A stretch of DNA of 64,000 bases from Vibrio porteresiae DSM 19223 (GTDB lineage: Bacteria; Pseudomonadota; Gammaproteobacteria; Enterobacterales; Vibrionaceae), in the NCBI RefSeq assembly GCF_024347055.1, contig NZ_AP024895.1, positions 124,001 to 188,000 on the forward strand, read 5' to 3'. Made by a program: the position numbers and the translations under genes. Below are positions 53,583 to 62,613 of this stretch, piece after piece. The notes under the pieces were generated by a model. The model was not told the origin of the DNA, ran no database searches, and worked only from the letters and a program-made list of their open reading frames with translations. Position 1 is the first letter of the stretch; every line of letters begins with the position of its first letter.

Positions 53583-54359
53583 ATGGTTTGCTATTTAATT
53601 CCTTATTTTAACTGCTATGACGATTTGATTTTGACTTTACGCTCACTAGAGGATGACTCAGCTGACGTCGTTATCGTTGATGATGGCAGTCAGGTTTCTT
53701 TGCGGTCGCAACTCGATGTGAGTCAATTTAAATCGAATATTCATGTACTTGAGTTAGAAGCAAACCAAGGCATCGAGGGAGCACTTAATCGTGGGCTGGA
53801 ATACATCTATCAGCAAGGGTATCGCTATATCGCGCGTATCGATTGTGGCGATTTATCACTTCCGGGTCGGATTAAAGCTCAAGTGGCAGCAATGGAAGCA
53901 GATGAGGCGATCGTTCTTTGTGGTGGTTGGGCAGACTATGTGAATGAAGAGTATGAATATCTGTTTACCAATAAAGTGCCAACCGATGATGGCAGCTTAA
54001 GAAAGCATATGTTTTTGAACAATATGTTTATCCATCCCGCCGTTATGATTCGAACCGATGCCATTAAACAGATTGGCGGCTACCCAACCAATCGTAAAGC
54101 GGCAGAAGATTACGCTGTTTTCTTCAAATTAATGCAATTGGGCAAAGTGAAAAACTTGCCGCAATCCTTGATCCGTTATGTGGTCTCTTCAACCAGTATT
54201 TCTTCGCAAAAGCGCAACTTGCAGGTGAGAAATCGTATTCTGGTGATTTGGGATAACAAAGCGTGTTCCCTGCATTTTGCTTATGGATTGCTGCGTTCAT
54301 GTTTGTTGCTTGCTTTCCCTCGAACCGTGACGATGAAACTACGTTCGCTATTAAGATAG
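53583..54359 (+). CDS. Glycosyltransferase family 2
   Basis: This 258-residue GT-A enzyme has CYLIPYFNCYDDLILTLRSL, VIVDDGSQV, NQGIEGALNRGL and RIDCGDLSLPGRI (the DXD equivalent is DCGD). The late HPAVMIRTDAIKQIGGYP and AEDYAVFFKLMQLG are typical of family 2 repeat-unit transferases. It starts 1 bp after the KpsC/S-like gene. The C-terminus has hydrophobic stretches that may attach it to the membrane. The sugar is unknown. Confidence 0.85.
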   Translation: MVCYLIPYFNCYDDLILTLRSLEDDSADVVIVDDGSQVSLRSQLDVSQFKSNIHVLELEANQGIEGALNRGLEYIYQQGYRYIARIDCGDLSLPGRIKAQVAAMEADEAIVLCGGWADYVNEEYEYLFTNKVPTDDGSLRKHMFLNNMFIHPAVMIRTDAIKQIGGYPTNRKAAEDYAVFFKLMQLGKVKNLPQSLIRYVVSSTSISSQKRNLQVRNRILVIWDNKACSLHFAYGLLRSCLLLAFPRTVTMKLRSLLR

Positions 54360-54364
54360 GTGTG

Positions 54365-54907
54365 ATGATGGATAAGTTATTGGTAAGCCTGCTGGTACTA
54401 CTAGCGAATGTGAAAGCGCTGTTTTTTAAGGTTATCTACCTCGGTCAAATTCAATCGGACTTGGTGGTGCCATCGCCTTATTTTCCTTCGGTTCGGATCC
54501 GTAGTGGCGGCTCGATCTCTTGTTCTCACGTTAAGTTTCGCCGTCGCTGCAGTATTTTTGCCGATGGTGGACAAGTCAACATTGGCAAAGGCGCATTTCT
54601 TAATAACGACTGCTCGATTAACAGCAATCAATCAGTGGTGATTGGTGCAAATACGCTGCTGGGGGAAGGGGTCAAAATTTACGACCATAACCATCGTGTT
54701 ATTGATGGCGTAGTTAGCCATAGCGAATTGGATTCTGCGCCAGTGTCTATCGGCAGTGATTGTTGGATTGGTTCTAATGTGGTGATTTTGCCTGGTGTGA
54801 GCATTTGTGATCGCGTCATTGTTGGCGCGGGTTCAGTGATCACCAAAAGTATTTCTGAACCAGGAACTTACGTAACAGAAAACATTCGCTTAAGGAAACT
54901 GAACTAA
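54365..54907 (+). CDS. Hexapeptide-repeat acyltransferase
   Basis: This 180-residue left-handed beta-helix protein has an N-terminal hydrophobic stretch (LLVSLLVLLANVKALFF). Later come the hexapeptide turns VVIGANTLLGEGVKIYDHNH and VSIGSDCWIGSNVVILPGVSI and the catalytic His region DHNHRV. It resembles capsule O-acetyltransferases. The start at 54365 (or 54368) is preferred over the longer reading frame from 54263, which lies inside the preceding gene. It lies 5 bp after the GT2 stop. Confidence 0.85.
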   Translation: MMDKLLVSLLVLLANVKALFFKVIYLGQIQSDLVVPSPYFPSVRIRSGGSISCSHVKFRRRCSIFADGGQVNIGKGAFLNNDCSINSNQSVVIGANTLLGEGVKIYDHNHRVIDGVVSHSELDSAPVSIGSDCWIGSNVVILPGVSICDRVIVGAGSVITKSISEPGTYVTENIRLRKLN

Positions 54908-54930
54908 ACATTCAATTCAAAGAGGTACTT

Positions 54931-55977
54931 ATGGTTAGGGATCCGAGAATTGATATATTTCGTGGCTTTTTGATCTTGCTCGTCGTATTGGGACATGTAA
55001 AACATATCCCAATAGCCTTACATCACGCTATATATGCTTTTCATATGCCAGCGTTCTTTATTCTGGCTGGGTATTTATTTAATTTGCATAAAGACGGTAG
55101 TACTTATAGCAATCTTACTAAGAAATTTAACCGTTTAATTATACCTGCATGGGTTTATGGCCTTATTTGTGGTTTGCCATTTGTTGCTATCACTGTTTTG
55201 CACTTTAATGCCGATGCAATCAGCAATTTCTTAACACGACTTTATGGAACGTTAACCGGTTATCCAGCATGGGATACCACATTTAACTGTACGCCATTAT
55301 GGTTTTTGTATGCGCTGTTTGTGATAGAAGCGATCGCCATCTTATGTAAAAAACTCAGTGAGAATGCTTTTATTATTACGTTGATGGGATTAGGCATTGT
55401 CGGTGTGGTGATCAGTTATCAAACCGATGTGGTTACTCCATTTAACGTGCTGATTGGGTTATCTTGTTTGATTTATTTTGTACTGGGCTTTTCTATTAAA
55501 AAAATCAGTGGTTCAATCCCTAAATCGTTCCTATTTATCACGCCTATCATCTATTGTGTTACGTACTATCTGTTTGTTATTCAGGCACAAGGTGATGTGA
55601 TTAGTTTAGCTGAGAATAATTTTGGAGCGGCGAATGACTTTGCGTGGAATATGGTGTTGTCCTTAAGTGGAACCGGAGTCGCATTAGTTATTTCTACTCT
55701 GCTGTCCAATAATACAATGTTATCCAAGGGGTTTTCTTGGTTAGGTGTTAATACCATTCCAATTATCGCTTTTGATTATTACGTGAACGATGTTTTTGTT
55801 AAAGCGTTTGCTATAACGGGAATGTCTATTCCTCATGCTTGGCTATTTATATTCCCACTCAAATTAACCATTTTGATTGGAATTGTCTGGTGTATTACGC
55901 GTATTGATTGGTTGAATAACGTTCAACGAGGAAAAGTGCGCATTTGGGGTAAACAAACAATGTCGGAACAATGGTAA
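54931..55977 (+). CDS. Acyltransferase 3 family membrane protein
   Basis: This 348-residue protein has about ten helices and the family hallmarks RIDIFRGFLILLVVLGHV, where the His is the catalytic candidate, and FHMPAFFILAGYLF. Such proteins (OafA/WcaH-like) move acetyl or succinyl groups to glycans across the inner membrane. With the soluble hexapeptide acyltransferase upstream, the capsule probably carries two kinds of O-acyl modification, or one enzyme modifies a different sugar. AGAGG precedes the ATG. Confidence 0.87.
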   Translation: MVRDPRIDIFRGFLILLVVLGHVKHIPIALHHAIYAFHMPAFFILAGYLFNLHKDGSTYSNLTKKFNRLIIPAWVYGLICGLPFVAITVLHFNADAISNFLTRLYGTLTGYPAWDTTFNCTPLWFLYALFVIEAIAILCKKLSENAFIITLMGLGIVGVVISYQTDVVTPFNVLIGLSCLIYFVLGFSIKKISGSIPKSFLFITPIIYCVTYYLFVIQAQGDVISLAENNFGAANDFAWNMVLSLSGTGVALVISTLLSNNTMLSKGFSWLGVNTIPIIAFDYYVNDVFVKAFAITGMSIPHAWLFIFPLKLTILIGIVWCITRIDWLNNVQRGKVRIWGKQTMSEQW

Positions 55978-55985
55978 ATAACGTT

Positions 55986-57044
55986 ATGAAAATAGTACAT
56001 GTCATTGAATCCTCTGCGACAGGCACTTTATCTATTGTGACCATGGCCGCTCAATATCAGGCGAGCAAACATGCTGTGACCGTGATATTTTCCCGCCGCC
56101 CAGATACCCCAACGAACATTGAGACGTTATTTCCAAGTAATGTCACTTTAGTGGAAGTCGGGATGAGCCCTAAGCATTTCCCGTGGTCGTTATTGGCGCT
56201 GCGTAAGGAACTTAAAAAAATTCAGCCTGATGTTATCCACTGTCACTCTTCTTTTGGCGGGTTTATCGGGCGTTTAAGCTCTCTCTTTATGCGCTGCAAA
56301 GTGTTTTACAGCCCGCATTGCATCTCTTTTATGCGAAAAGACATCAGCCCGCTGAAAAGCTTTCTGTTTAAAGCCTTTGAATCTGTCGCCTGTTTTAGAC
56401 CTGCAACTTATATTGCTTGCTCAGAAAGCGAACAAATGGCGATTAAAAAGGCGTTACCGTTTGTTGACGTAGCATTGCTGGAAAATGCCGTAGATCTCTC
56501 TGAATTTAATGCATTACCAAGTCAACCCATGACGCGGGACAAAAAGACAGTATTGACGGTCGGGGGCATTCGTCCGCAGAAAGGATTTATTGAATTTGCT
56601 CAGATTGCTCGCGAATGTGCTGAGCTTGATTTGCGCTTTGTCTGGATTGGTGATGGCGCTGAACAAGACCGAGCCTTACTGGAACAGGCGGGCGTTGAAG
56701 TGACCGGTTGGAAAAGTCGCCAAGAGGTGATTGCTCTCTTGAATGATGCCGATCTTTATCTATCTACCTCTCTTTGGGAGGGCATGCCAGTGTCTGTGAT
56801 TGAAGCCAGTGCGGCAGGCCTTCCACTATTACTCCGAGACTGTGCGGGCAACAGCGATATTGTTGCTGATAAGCGCGGCGGGCGTCTATTTAGTCAAACG
56901 TCTGAGGCTATTGAGTGGCTGTCTCAGTTTATTGCAGATCCCGATAAGTTTCGTCAAGAAACTCTCCCCGATAGAAGCGCGGTATTTAAGCGCTTCTCTG
57001 TGGAGCGCTTTGCTCAACATTTGGAAGAAATTTATCAAATTTAA
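55986..57044 (+). CDS. Glycosyltransferase family 4
   Basis: This 352-residue GT-B enzyme starts MKIVHVIESSATGTLSIVTM. It contains DVIHCHSSFGGFIGRL, TVGGIRPQKGFIEF and the EX7E motif SLWEGMPVSVIEASAAGLP. An in-frame ATG at 55971, inside the end of the preceding gene, would add five residues; 55986 gives the family N-terminus. It precedes kdsA by 21 bp and adds one sugar of the capsule unit. Confidence 0.86.
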   Translation: MKIVHVIESSATGTLSIVTMAAQYQASKHAVTVIFSRRPDTPTNIETLFPSNVTLVEVGMSPKHFPWSLLALRKELKKIQPDVIHCHSSFGGFIGRLSSLFMRCKVFYSPHCISFMRKDISPLKSFLFKAFESVACFRPATYIACSESEQMAIKKALPFVDVALLENAVDLSEFNALPSQPMTRDKKTVLTVGGIRPQKGFIEFAQIARECAELDLRFVWIGDGAEQDRALLEQAGVEVTGWKSRQEVIALLNDADLYLSTSLWEGMPVSVIEASAAGLPLLLRDCAGNSDIVADKRGGRLFSQTSEAIEWLSQFIADPDKFRQETLPDRSAVFKRFSVERFAQHLEEIYQI

Positions 57045-57065
57045 CCATTATTCATCGAGGCTTAT

Positions 57066-57863
57066 ATGTTTTTAATCGCAGGACCTTGTGTCATTGAATC
57101 AGAACAACTTGTCATGGATGTCGCAGGCAAGATGAAAGAAATTACGTCAGAGCTGGGGATCGAATACATCTTTAAATCCAGTTTTGATAAAGCGAACCGC
57201 AGCTCTACAAGTAGCTACCGCGGCCCAGGAATAGAAAAAGGGCTAGAAATTTTAGCCAAGGTGAAGCAAGAGTTTGGATTGAAAGTGTTGACCGATGTTC
57301 ATGAAGATACGCCGATTGATGAAGTAGCTTCTGTTGTCGATGTTCTGCAAACGCCAGCCTTTTTGGTGCGTCAAACCAATTTCATTCAAAAAGTGGCTGC
57401 AGCGGGCAAACCAGTGAATATCAAGAAAGGTCAGTTCCAAGCTCCGTGGGATATGGAACAGGTGGTGAAAAAATGCCATGAGGTAGGAAACAAAGATATT
57501 TGGCTTTGCGACCGAGGTACTTCATTTGGCTATAACACCCTGATTTCAGATATGCGCGGACTTTCCGTGATGCGCCAAACGGGCTGTAAAGTGGTGTTCG
57601 ATGCAACTCACTCAGTGCAACAACCTGGCGGGTTAGGCGCAACATCAGGTGGACAACGTGAAATGGTACCAGTATTGGCGCGCTCTGCCGTGGCTGCGGG
57701 TATTGATGGTTTGTTTATGGAAACTCACCCGAATCCTCAAGTGGCATTGAGCGATGGCCCTAACATGCTGCCGTTATCCGTGATGAAAGAGATGTTGGAA
57801 ACCCTCGTCGAGTTAGATCAGGTGGTACACAAACGCCCATTTTTGGAAAGCAAACTTGTTTAA
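57066..57863 (+). CDS. kdsA: Kdo-8-phosphate synthase, metal-dependent type
   Basis: KdsA condenses arabinose-5-P with phosphoenolpyruvate. This 265-residue protein is ~20 residues shorter than E. coli KdsA and starts FLIAGPCVIESEQL. The Cys at position 8 corresponds to metal-binding Cys11 of the Aquifex enzyme, where E. coli has Asn (GGMNVLES). The other ligands are seen in FDATHSVQQPGG (His) and METHPNPQVALSDGPN (Glu, Asp). FKSSFDKANRSS and VNIKKGQFQAPWDM are conserved. It is thus a class II enzyme, likely a capsule-specific paralogue of the housekeeping copy. Confidence 0.93.
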   Translation: MFLIAGPCVIESEQLVMDVAGKMKEITSELGIEYIFKSSFDKANRSSTSSYRGPGIEKGLEILAKVKQEFGLKVLTDVHEDTPIDEVASVVDVLQTPAFLVRQTNFIQKVAAAGKPVNIKKGQFQAPWDMEQVVKKCHEVGNKDIWLCDRGTSFGYNTLISDMRGLSVMRQTGCKVVFDATHSVQQPGGLGATSGGQREMVPVLARSAVAAGIDGLFMETHPNPQVALSDGPNMLPLSVMKEMLETLVELDQVVHKRPFLESKLV

Positions 57864-57920
57864 GTGGGTTGGGCAAAGGATTGTGCCAGTTTGTAATGAT
57901 AGAAAATTTAGGTAAGTAGA

Positions 57921-58676
57921 ATGGCATTTGAAAACATCAAAATCGTGATTCCCTCTCGTTATGGATCGTCCCGTTTACCCGGGAAACCATTAATGCCGTT
58001 ATGTGATAAACCCATGTTTTGGCATGTTGTGAATCAGGCAGTTAAAGCAGGTTTTTCGATACAAGACATTGTGGTCGCGACAGATGACCAACGCATCATC
58101 GATGCGGCGCAGCAATATATTATTCCGGCAGTCATGACCGATGAACATCACGCCAGTGGTACCGATAGGCTCTATGAAGTATGCCAAAAATTGGGTTGGA
58201 GTGACGACACTCTGGTGATTAATGTGCAAGGGGATGAGCCTATGATTCCGCCAGCATTGATTACCACACTGGCCACATTTGCGACTCAGTCATCTCAGTT
58301 TGATATTTGCACGGTTATGAGTCCAATTGGGTCCGTCGCTGATTTACATAATCCCAATGTGGTTAAAGTGGCGGAAGGAGAAGGGCAACGCGCGGTCTAT
58401 TTTTCCCGCTCGCCGATTCCTTTCAATCGCGAATCGAAAGATTCGCTAGACCATATTTGTCGTCATATTGGTATCTACGCTTACCGAGTCGCGCGCTTAC
58501 GCCAATTCTGTTCGTTCCCAGAGTCATCGCTTGAGAAGATTGAAAAGTTAGAACAGCTTCGTGCCTTGAGTAACGGAATGGCGATTGGGGTTGTACGTTA
58601 CAACGATGCTCCTCCTCATGGCATTGATACCCAAGAGGATTATGACGATGTTAAACGAATAATGGAAAACAGCTAA
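57921..58676 (+). CDS. kdsB: CMP-Kdo synthetase
   Basis: KdsB activates Kdo to CMP-Kdo. The 251-residue protein has KIVIPSRYGSSRLPGKPLMP, IVVATDDQRI, the HASGTDRLYEV segment, INVQGDEPMIPP, and YFSRSPIPFNRES, then HIGIYAYR and ESSLEKIEKLEQLRAL, all family hallmarks. It lies between kdsA and kdsD in the capsule operon, so the three together supply CMP-Kdo independently of the genes for lipid A. The stop overlaps the kdsD start by one base. Confidence 0.96.
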   Translation: MAFENIKIVIPSRYGSSRLPGKPLMPLCDKPMFWHVVNQAVKAGFSIQDIVVATDDQRIIDAAQQYIIPAVMTDEHHASGTDRLYEVCQKLGWSDDTLVINVQGDEPMIPPALITTLATFATQSSQFDICTVMSPIGSVADLHNPNVVKVAEGEGQRAVYFSRSPIPFNRESKDSLDHICRHIGIYAYRVARLRQFCSFPESSLEKIEKLEQLRALSNGMAIGVVRYNDAPPHGIDTQEDYDDVKRIMENS

Positions 58677-59608
58677 TGTCGATTTTAGATCAAGCAAAGA
58701 AGGTCATTGATATTGAAATTGCTGGTTTAACGCAGATTTCGAATCAGTTAGATGACCATTTTGAACAGGCGGTTAAAACGATCCTGAGCACTCAAGGCCG
58801 TACCATCATTTGTGGTATGGGTAAGTCGGGAATTATTGGTAAGAAAATAGCCGCATCGTTTGCTAGCACTGGTACGCCAAGCTTTTTTATGCATCCAGGA
58901 GAAGCTTTTCACGGCGATCTTGGGATGGTGAAACCGGAAGATGTGTTTATCGCTATCTCCAATTCAGGAGAAACCGATGAGGTACTCAAACTCCTCCCTT
59001 TCCTACGCGATAACGGTAACTATCTGATTGCCATCACAGGTAACCCACATTCAACGCTCGCTACTGCCGCTCACTGTCACCTTAATATCGCTGTGCCGCA
59101 GGAAGCGTGTCCTTATCAGTTAGCACCTACCAGCTCTACTACGGCAACGCTGGTGATGGGGGATGCGTTAACCATTACCTTGATGGAGCTGCGCGACTTT
59201 CAGCCAGAGAATTTTGCTCGCTTCCATCCCGGAGGCAGTTTAGGACGTCGCCTGTTAAGTAAAGTCCGTGATGAAATGGCAACCGATGTTTTGCCTATCA
59301 TTCACATGACGAGTGCGCTCCCAGAAATTATTGATGTTATCTCCCATGGCTGTTTGGGATTGGCGGTGGTGATTGATGAACAACAGCGGGTGAAAGGGAT
59401 TGTGACCGATGGTGATTTACGTCGTTCGATGCAAAAGTATGGTCAAAATGCCTTTAATGTCTGTGCAGAGTCGATCTACAGCGCTCATCCAGTGTGCATT
59501 TCGCCTGATGAGTCTGTCGGTAAAGCATATGAGTTAATGGAGTCTAAACGCATTAGTGCTCTGCTGGTGTTAGATGACGCCAAGCTGGTGGGTGTTCTTA
59601 AAAAGTAA
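58676..59608 (+). CDS. kdsD: D-arabinose 5-phosphate isomerase (KpsF/KdsD type)
   Basis: This enzyme turns ribulose-5-P into arabinose-5-P, the KdsA substrate. The 310-residue protein has the SIS domain with GMGKSGIIGKKIAASFASTG, MHPGEAFHGDLGMV and ISNSGETDEVLKLL. The C-terminal pair of CBS domains includes GIVTDGDLRRSMQ. It could equally be called KpsF, the capsule-specific paralogue in E. coli. The last gene of the capsule operon before the terminator at 59764. Confidence 0.94.
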   Translation: MSILDQAKKVIDIEIAGLTQISNQLDDHFEQAVKTILSTQGRTIICGMGKSGIIGKKIAASFASTGTPSFFMHPGEAFHGDLGMVKPEDVFIAISNSGETDEVLKLLPFLRDNGNYLIAITGNPHSTLATAAHCHLNIAVPQEACPYQLAPTSSTTATLVMGDALTITLMELRDFQPENFARFHPGGSLGRRLLSKVRDEMATDVLPIIHMTSALPEIIDVISHGCLGLAVVIDEQQRVKGIVTDGDLRRSMQKYGQNAFNVCAESIYSAHPVCISPDESVGKAYELMESKRISALLVLDDAKLVGVLKK

Positions 59609-60099
59609 TTGCCAAGTTCAATTTACTGTCAATTTTAAGTTTGTTTTACTTACATAGACACTTAATGGTGTGTTCTTATTCATTTTTACGTAAGACATTG
59701 ATTAACAGTCACTAGACAAAATCTGACATAATTTTTATCTATCATTTATTGACTAAAATATTTGTGCGAGGGTTGTTATATATTCCCCTCGCATTTTTAT
59801 TGGTATTTCCATATTTTTAAAATATTTATTAAGCGACTGAAAATACATGGATTATAACTTTTATTATGGGGTCAAGATCAAATCTGATTAAATGCTTGAT
59901 TAGAATTGACATGAAATTGATATTTAAATAGTGAGAGCTCTTAATCTTAATGTTGTGTTCAAGATTTTTACCCACTTTGGATTTTTATTTTGTAAACACT
60001 TACCCTCGCGATAATAGGATTGATGAGGGTAAATAGGACTTTATTTTATTCTGAATAGAGATCTCAAAACGCAATTTGTGACAATGAATAGGTTGTGCT
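59609..60099 (+). other. 491-bp intergenic region before the WbaP-like gene
   Basis: It contains a terminator near 59764-59800 and then an AT-rich stretch that should carry the promoter of the wbaP-like gene. The promoter elements cannot be chosen confidently. No coding sequence is seen. Confidence 0.5.
59764..59800 (+). terminator. Terminator after the capsule kds genes
   Basis: A GTGCGAGGG/CCCTCGCA(T) stem with a ~13-nt loop is followed by TTTTTAT. Confidence 0.8.
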
Positions 60100-61584
60100 A
60101 TGGAACATGTAAATGTTGAGAGTGGTAGCTATGGAGTTAAATATTCGAGGTTTATTCCAGTTTTTAACGCCATGATATTAATCTTATTTGATTTGTTTGC
60201 CTTTATTGTTTCTGAAAATATTGCTTATGCTATTTCTGACACAGGTTCGTGGTCAGGATTTTATTCTCAAGGTAATAATTACTTTGAGGGAAATGATTAT
60301 TGGCAAGGTACAGTCTTTTTTATCATCGCTTTTATGTCGATTTTTTGGTTCGGTGTGAACCGACTTCACTATACTCGCAGAAAACCATTTTGGGATGAGT
60401 TGAAAGATGTTATTAAAAATCTGATTATCTTATCTGTTTTATCTCTCGCGATGAACCTGCTTTTAGTGCCTAACTACTCGGTTGAAGTATGGGCTATTTC
60501 ATGGTGCGTCTTGTTTATGCTATTACCTTTGTGTCGTAATAGTGCCAAGCTTATTTTAAACAAACTTGGCCTTTGGAGCGTACCGTGTGTCATTATTGGC
60601 GAACAGCAAAATGCCATTGAAGCATACAAAGCGATCAGTAGTGATGTTTCTACCGGCTATACAATTAAAGCCTTTGTGAATCCTTATGCGAAATCTCAGG
60701 TAGAGAATCATCAAGATAATCAGACAGATGTACCTTATATCAGCAAGAAAGAATTTATCAATAATTTGGATAAGTATTACCGGATTTTCATCGCGTTAGA
60801 AAAAGAAGACAGCGTTAATCGTGATTACTGGGTGAGAAAATTAACCTACTTAAATGTATCTAATATTTCTATAGTGCCAGCGATGCGTGGTATTCCATTG
60901 TACGGAGCGGATGTTTCGAGCTTTTTCAGCTCTGAGTTAATGATGCTAAGTGTAACAAATAATTTATCAAAAGCATCTGCACGCATATTAAAGCGCTGTT
61001 TCGATATCGTGGTATCCGCGATGTTATTAACGCTCTTATCTCCGTTTTTCTTATTTGTGGCTTTGATGGTTAAACGCGATGGCGGTTCTGCAACCTTTGG
61101 TCATGAGCGTATTGGATATAATGGCAAACCATTTAAATGTCTTAAATTTAGGACGATGGTGATGAATTCACAGGAAGTGCTAAAAGATCTCTTGGAGAAA
61201 GATCCCCAAGCGCGTTTAGAATGGGAACGTGAATTTAAACTGAAAAATGACCCGCGCATAACCAAAATTGGTCATTTCCTGCGTAAAACGAGTCTTGATG
61301 AATTACCGCAGTTGTGGAATGTCTTAAAAGGCGAAATGAGTCTTGTCGGTCCTCGTCCGGTAATTGATGAAGAACTAAAACGTTATGGTAATGATGTTCT
61401 GTACTACAACTTGGTGAAACCTGGCATGTCCGGTTTATGGCAAGTAACGGGTCGTAGTGATACGGATTACACCACTCGTGTTTATCTTGATAGTTGGTAC
61501 GTAAAAAACTGGTCTCTTTGGTATGATATTGTCATTTTATTTAAGACCGTAGGCGTAGTTGTCAGAGGTGATGGAGCTTATTAA
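60100..61584 (+). CDS. wbaP: Undecaprenyl-phosphate hexose-1-P transferase (WbaP-like)
   Basis: This initiating enzyme transfers a hexose-1-phosphate, commonly galactose or glucose, to undecaprenyl phosphate. The 494-residue protein has four or five N-terminal helices, a central nucleotide-binding-like domain, and the C-terminal catalytic domain: RCFDIVVSAMLLTLLSPFFL, KRDGGSATFGHERIG, KFRTMVMNSQEVL, NDPRITKIGHFLRKTSLDELPQ, and SLVGPRPVIDEEL. The LEKDPQARLEWEREFKL insert is typical of WbaP rather than WcaJ. It can start the capsule chain separately from the WecA-initiated O-antigen. Confidence 0.92.
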   Translation: MEHVNVESGSYGVKYSRFIPVFNAMILILFDLFAFIVSENIAYAISDTGSWSGFYSQGNNYFEGNDYWQGTVFFIIAFMSIFWFGVNRLHYTRRKPFWDELKDVIKNLIILSVLSLAMNLLLVPNYSVEVWAISWCVLFMLLPLCRNSAKLILNKLGLWSVPCVIIGEQQNAIEAYKAISSDVSTGYTIKAFVNPYAKSQVENHQDNQTDVPYISKKEFINNLDKYYRIFIALEKEDSVNRDYWVRKLTYLNVSNISIVPAMRGIPLYGADVSSFFSSELMMLSVTNNLSKASARILKRCFDIVVSAMLLTLLSPFFLFVALMVKRDGGSATFGHERIGYNGKPFKCLKFRTMVMNSQEVLKDLLEKDPQARLEWEREFKLKNDPRITKIGHFLRKTSLDELPQLWNVLKGEMSLVGPRPVIDEELKRYGNDVLYYNLVKPGMSGLWQVTGRSDTDYTTRVYLDSWYVKNWSLWYDIVILFKTVGVVVRGDGAY

Positions 61585-61663
61585 TTCAGCCTAAATAAAG
61601 GAATGATTATTTAGTAATTAACAGTGAACTGAACTCCCTTAAATAAAACATTTAGGAATTATT

Positions 61664-62554
61664 ATGATTAAAAAATGTCTTTTCCCAGCAGCGGGTTACG
61701 GTACACGTTTTCTTCCAGCAACCAAATCAATGCCGAAAGAAATGATGCCGGTCGTTAATAAACCATTGATTGAGTATGGTGTGGATGAAGCGATTCACGC
61801 TGGCATGACTGATATGTGTATTGTGACGGGCCGTGGCAAACACTCCATCATGGATCACTTTGATACTAACTATGAGCTGGAACACCAAATCAACGGTACT
61901 TCGAAAGAAGCGCTTCTTGAAGATATTCGTGGCGTGATGGATTCTGCTAGCTTTACTTACATCCGTCAGCGTGAAATGAAAGGTTTAGGCCATGCCATTT
62001 TGACTGGTAAAGCCCTAGTGGGTGATAACCCATTTGCTGTTGTGCTGGCAGATGACCTATGCGTGAATGAACACAAAGGTGTACTAGCGCAAATGGCAGA
62101 GCTGTATAACCAGTTCCGCTGCACCATTGTCGCAGTGCAAGAAGTGCCAGAGACAGAAACGCATAAATACGGGGTGATCTCCGGTGAGATGATCAAAGAC
62201 AACATCTTCCGTGTTGATGATATGGTGGAAAAACCAGAACCAGGCACTGCACCAAGCAATATGGCGATTATCGGTCGTTATATCATGACTCCAGATATCT
62301 TTGACCTGATCGAGCAAACAGAACCGGGTAAAGGTGGCGAGATTCAAATCACCGATGCTTTGCTAAAACAAGCGAAAACAGGTTGTGTGCTTGCTTATAA
62401 ATTCGAAGGTAAGCGCTTCGATTGCGGAAGTGTTGAAGGTTATATTGAAGCCACTAACTACTGTTATGAACATATATATAACAAGAAGCCGACACTAAAA
62501 TCGGTAGAAAAAACGATTGAAGATGTAAAACAAGCGGAAACAGCTGAAGCGTAA
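61664..62554 (+). CDS. galU: UTP-glucose-1-phosphate uridylyltransferase
   Basis: GalU makes UDP-glucose, precursor of UDP-glucuronate and UDP-galactose. The 296-residue protein starts IKKCLFPAAGYGTRFLPATK and contains MPKEMMPVVNKPLIEYGV, AVVLADDLCV, VEKPEPGTAPSN and GKGGEIQITDALL. An AGGAA lies 7 nt before the ATG. It follows the wbaP-like gene by 79 bp and ends before a strong terminator. Confidence 0.97.
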   Translation: MIKKCLFPAAGYGTRFLPATKSMPKEMMPVVNKPLIEYGVDEAIHAGMTDMCIVTGRGKHSIMDHFDTNYELEHQINGTSKEALLEDIRGVMDSASFTYIRQREMKGLGHAILTGKALVGDNPFAVVLADDLCVNEHKGVLAQMAELYNQFRCTIVAVQEVPETETHKYGVISGEMIKDNIFRVDDMVEKPEPGTAPSNMAIIGRYIMTPDIFDLIEQTEPGKGGEIQITDALLKQAKTGCVLAYKFEGKRFDCGSVEGYIEATNYCYEHIYNKKPTLKSVEKTIEDVKQAETAEA

Positions 62555-62579
62555 GTTTTCTTTATATTACTGTTAGATA

Positions 62580-62613
62580 AAGGCCTGATGGAAACATCGG
62601 GCCTTTTTTATTG
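62580..62613 (+). terminator. Terminator after galU
   Basis: An AAGGCCTGAT/ATCGGGCCTT stem with a 6-nt loop is followed by TTTTTATT. Confidence 0.92.

Noticed and set aside
54263..54364. Upstream extension of the hexapeptide acyltransferase
   Set aside because: It lies within the coding sequence of the preceding GT2 gene and has no start signal; the ATG at 54365 follows the GT2 stop.
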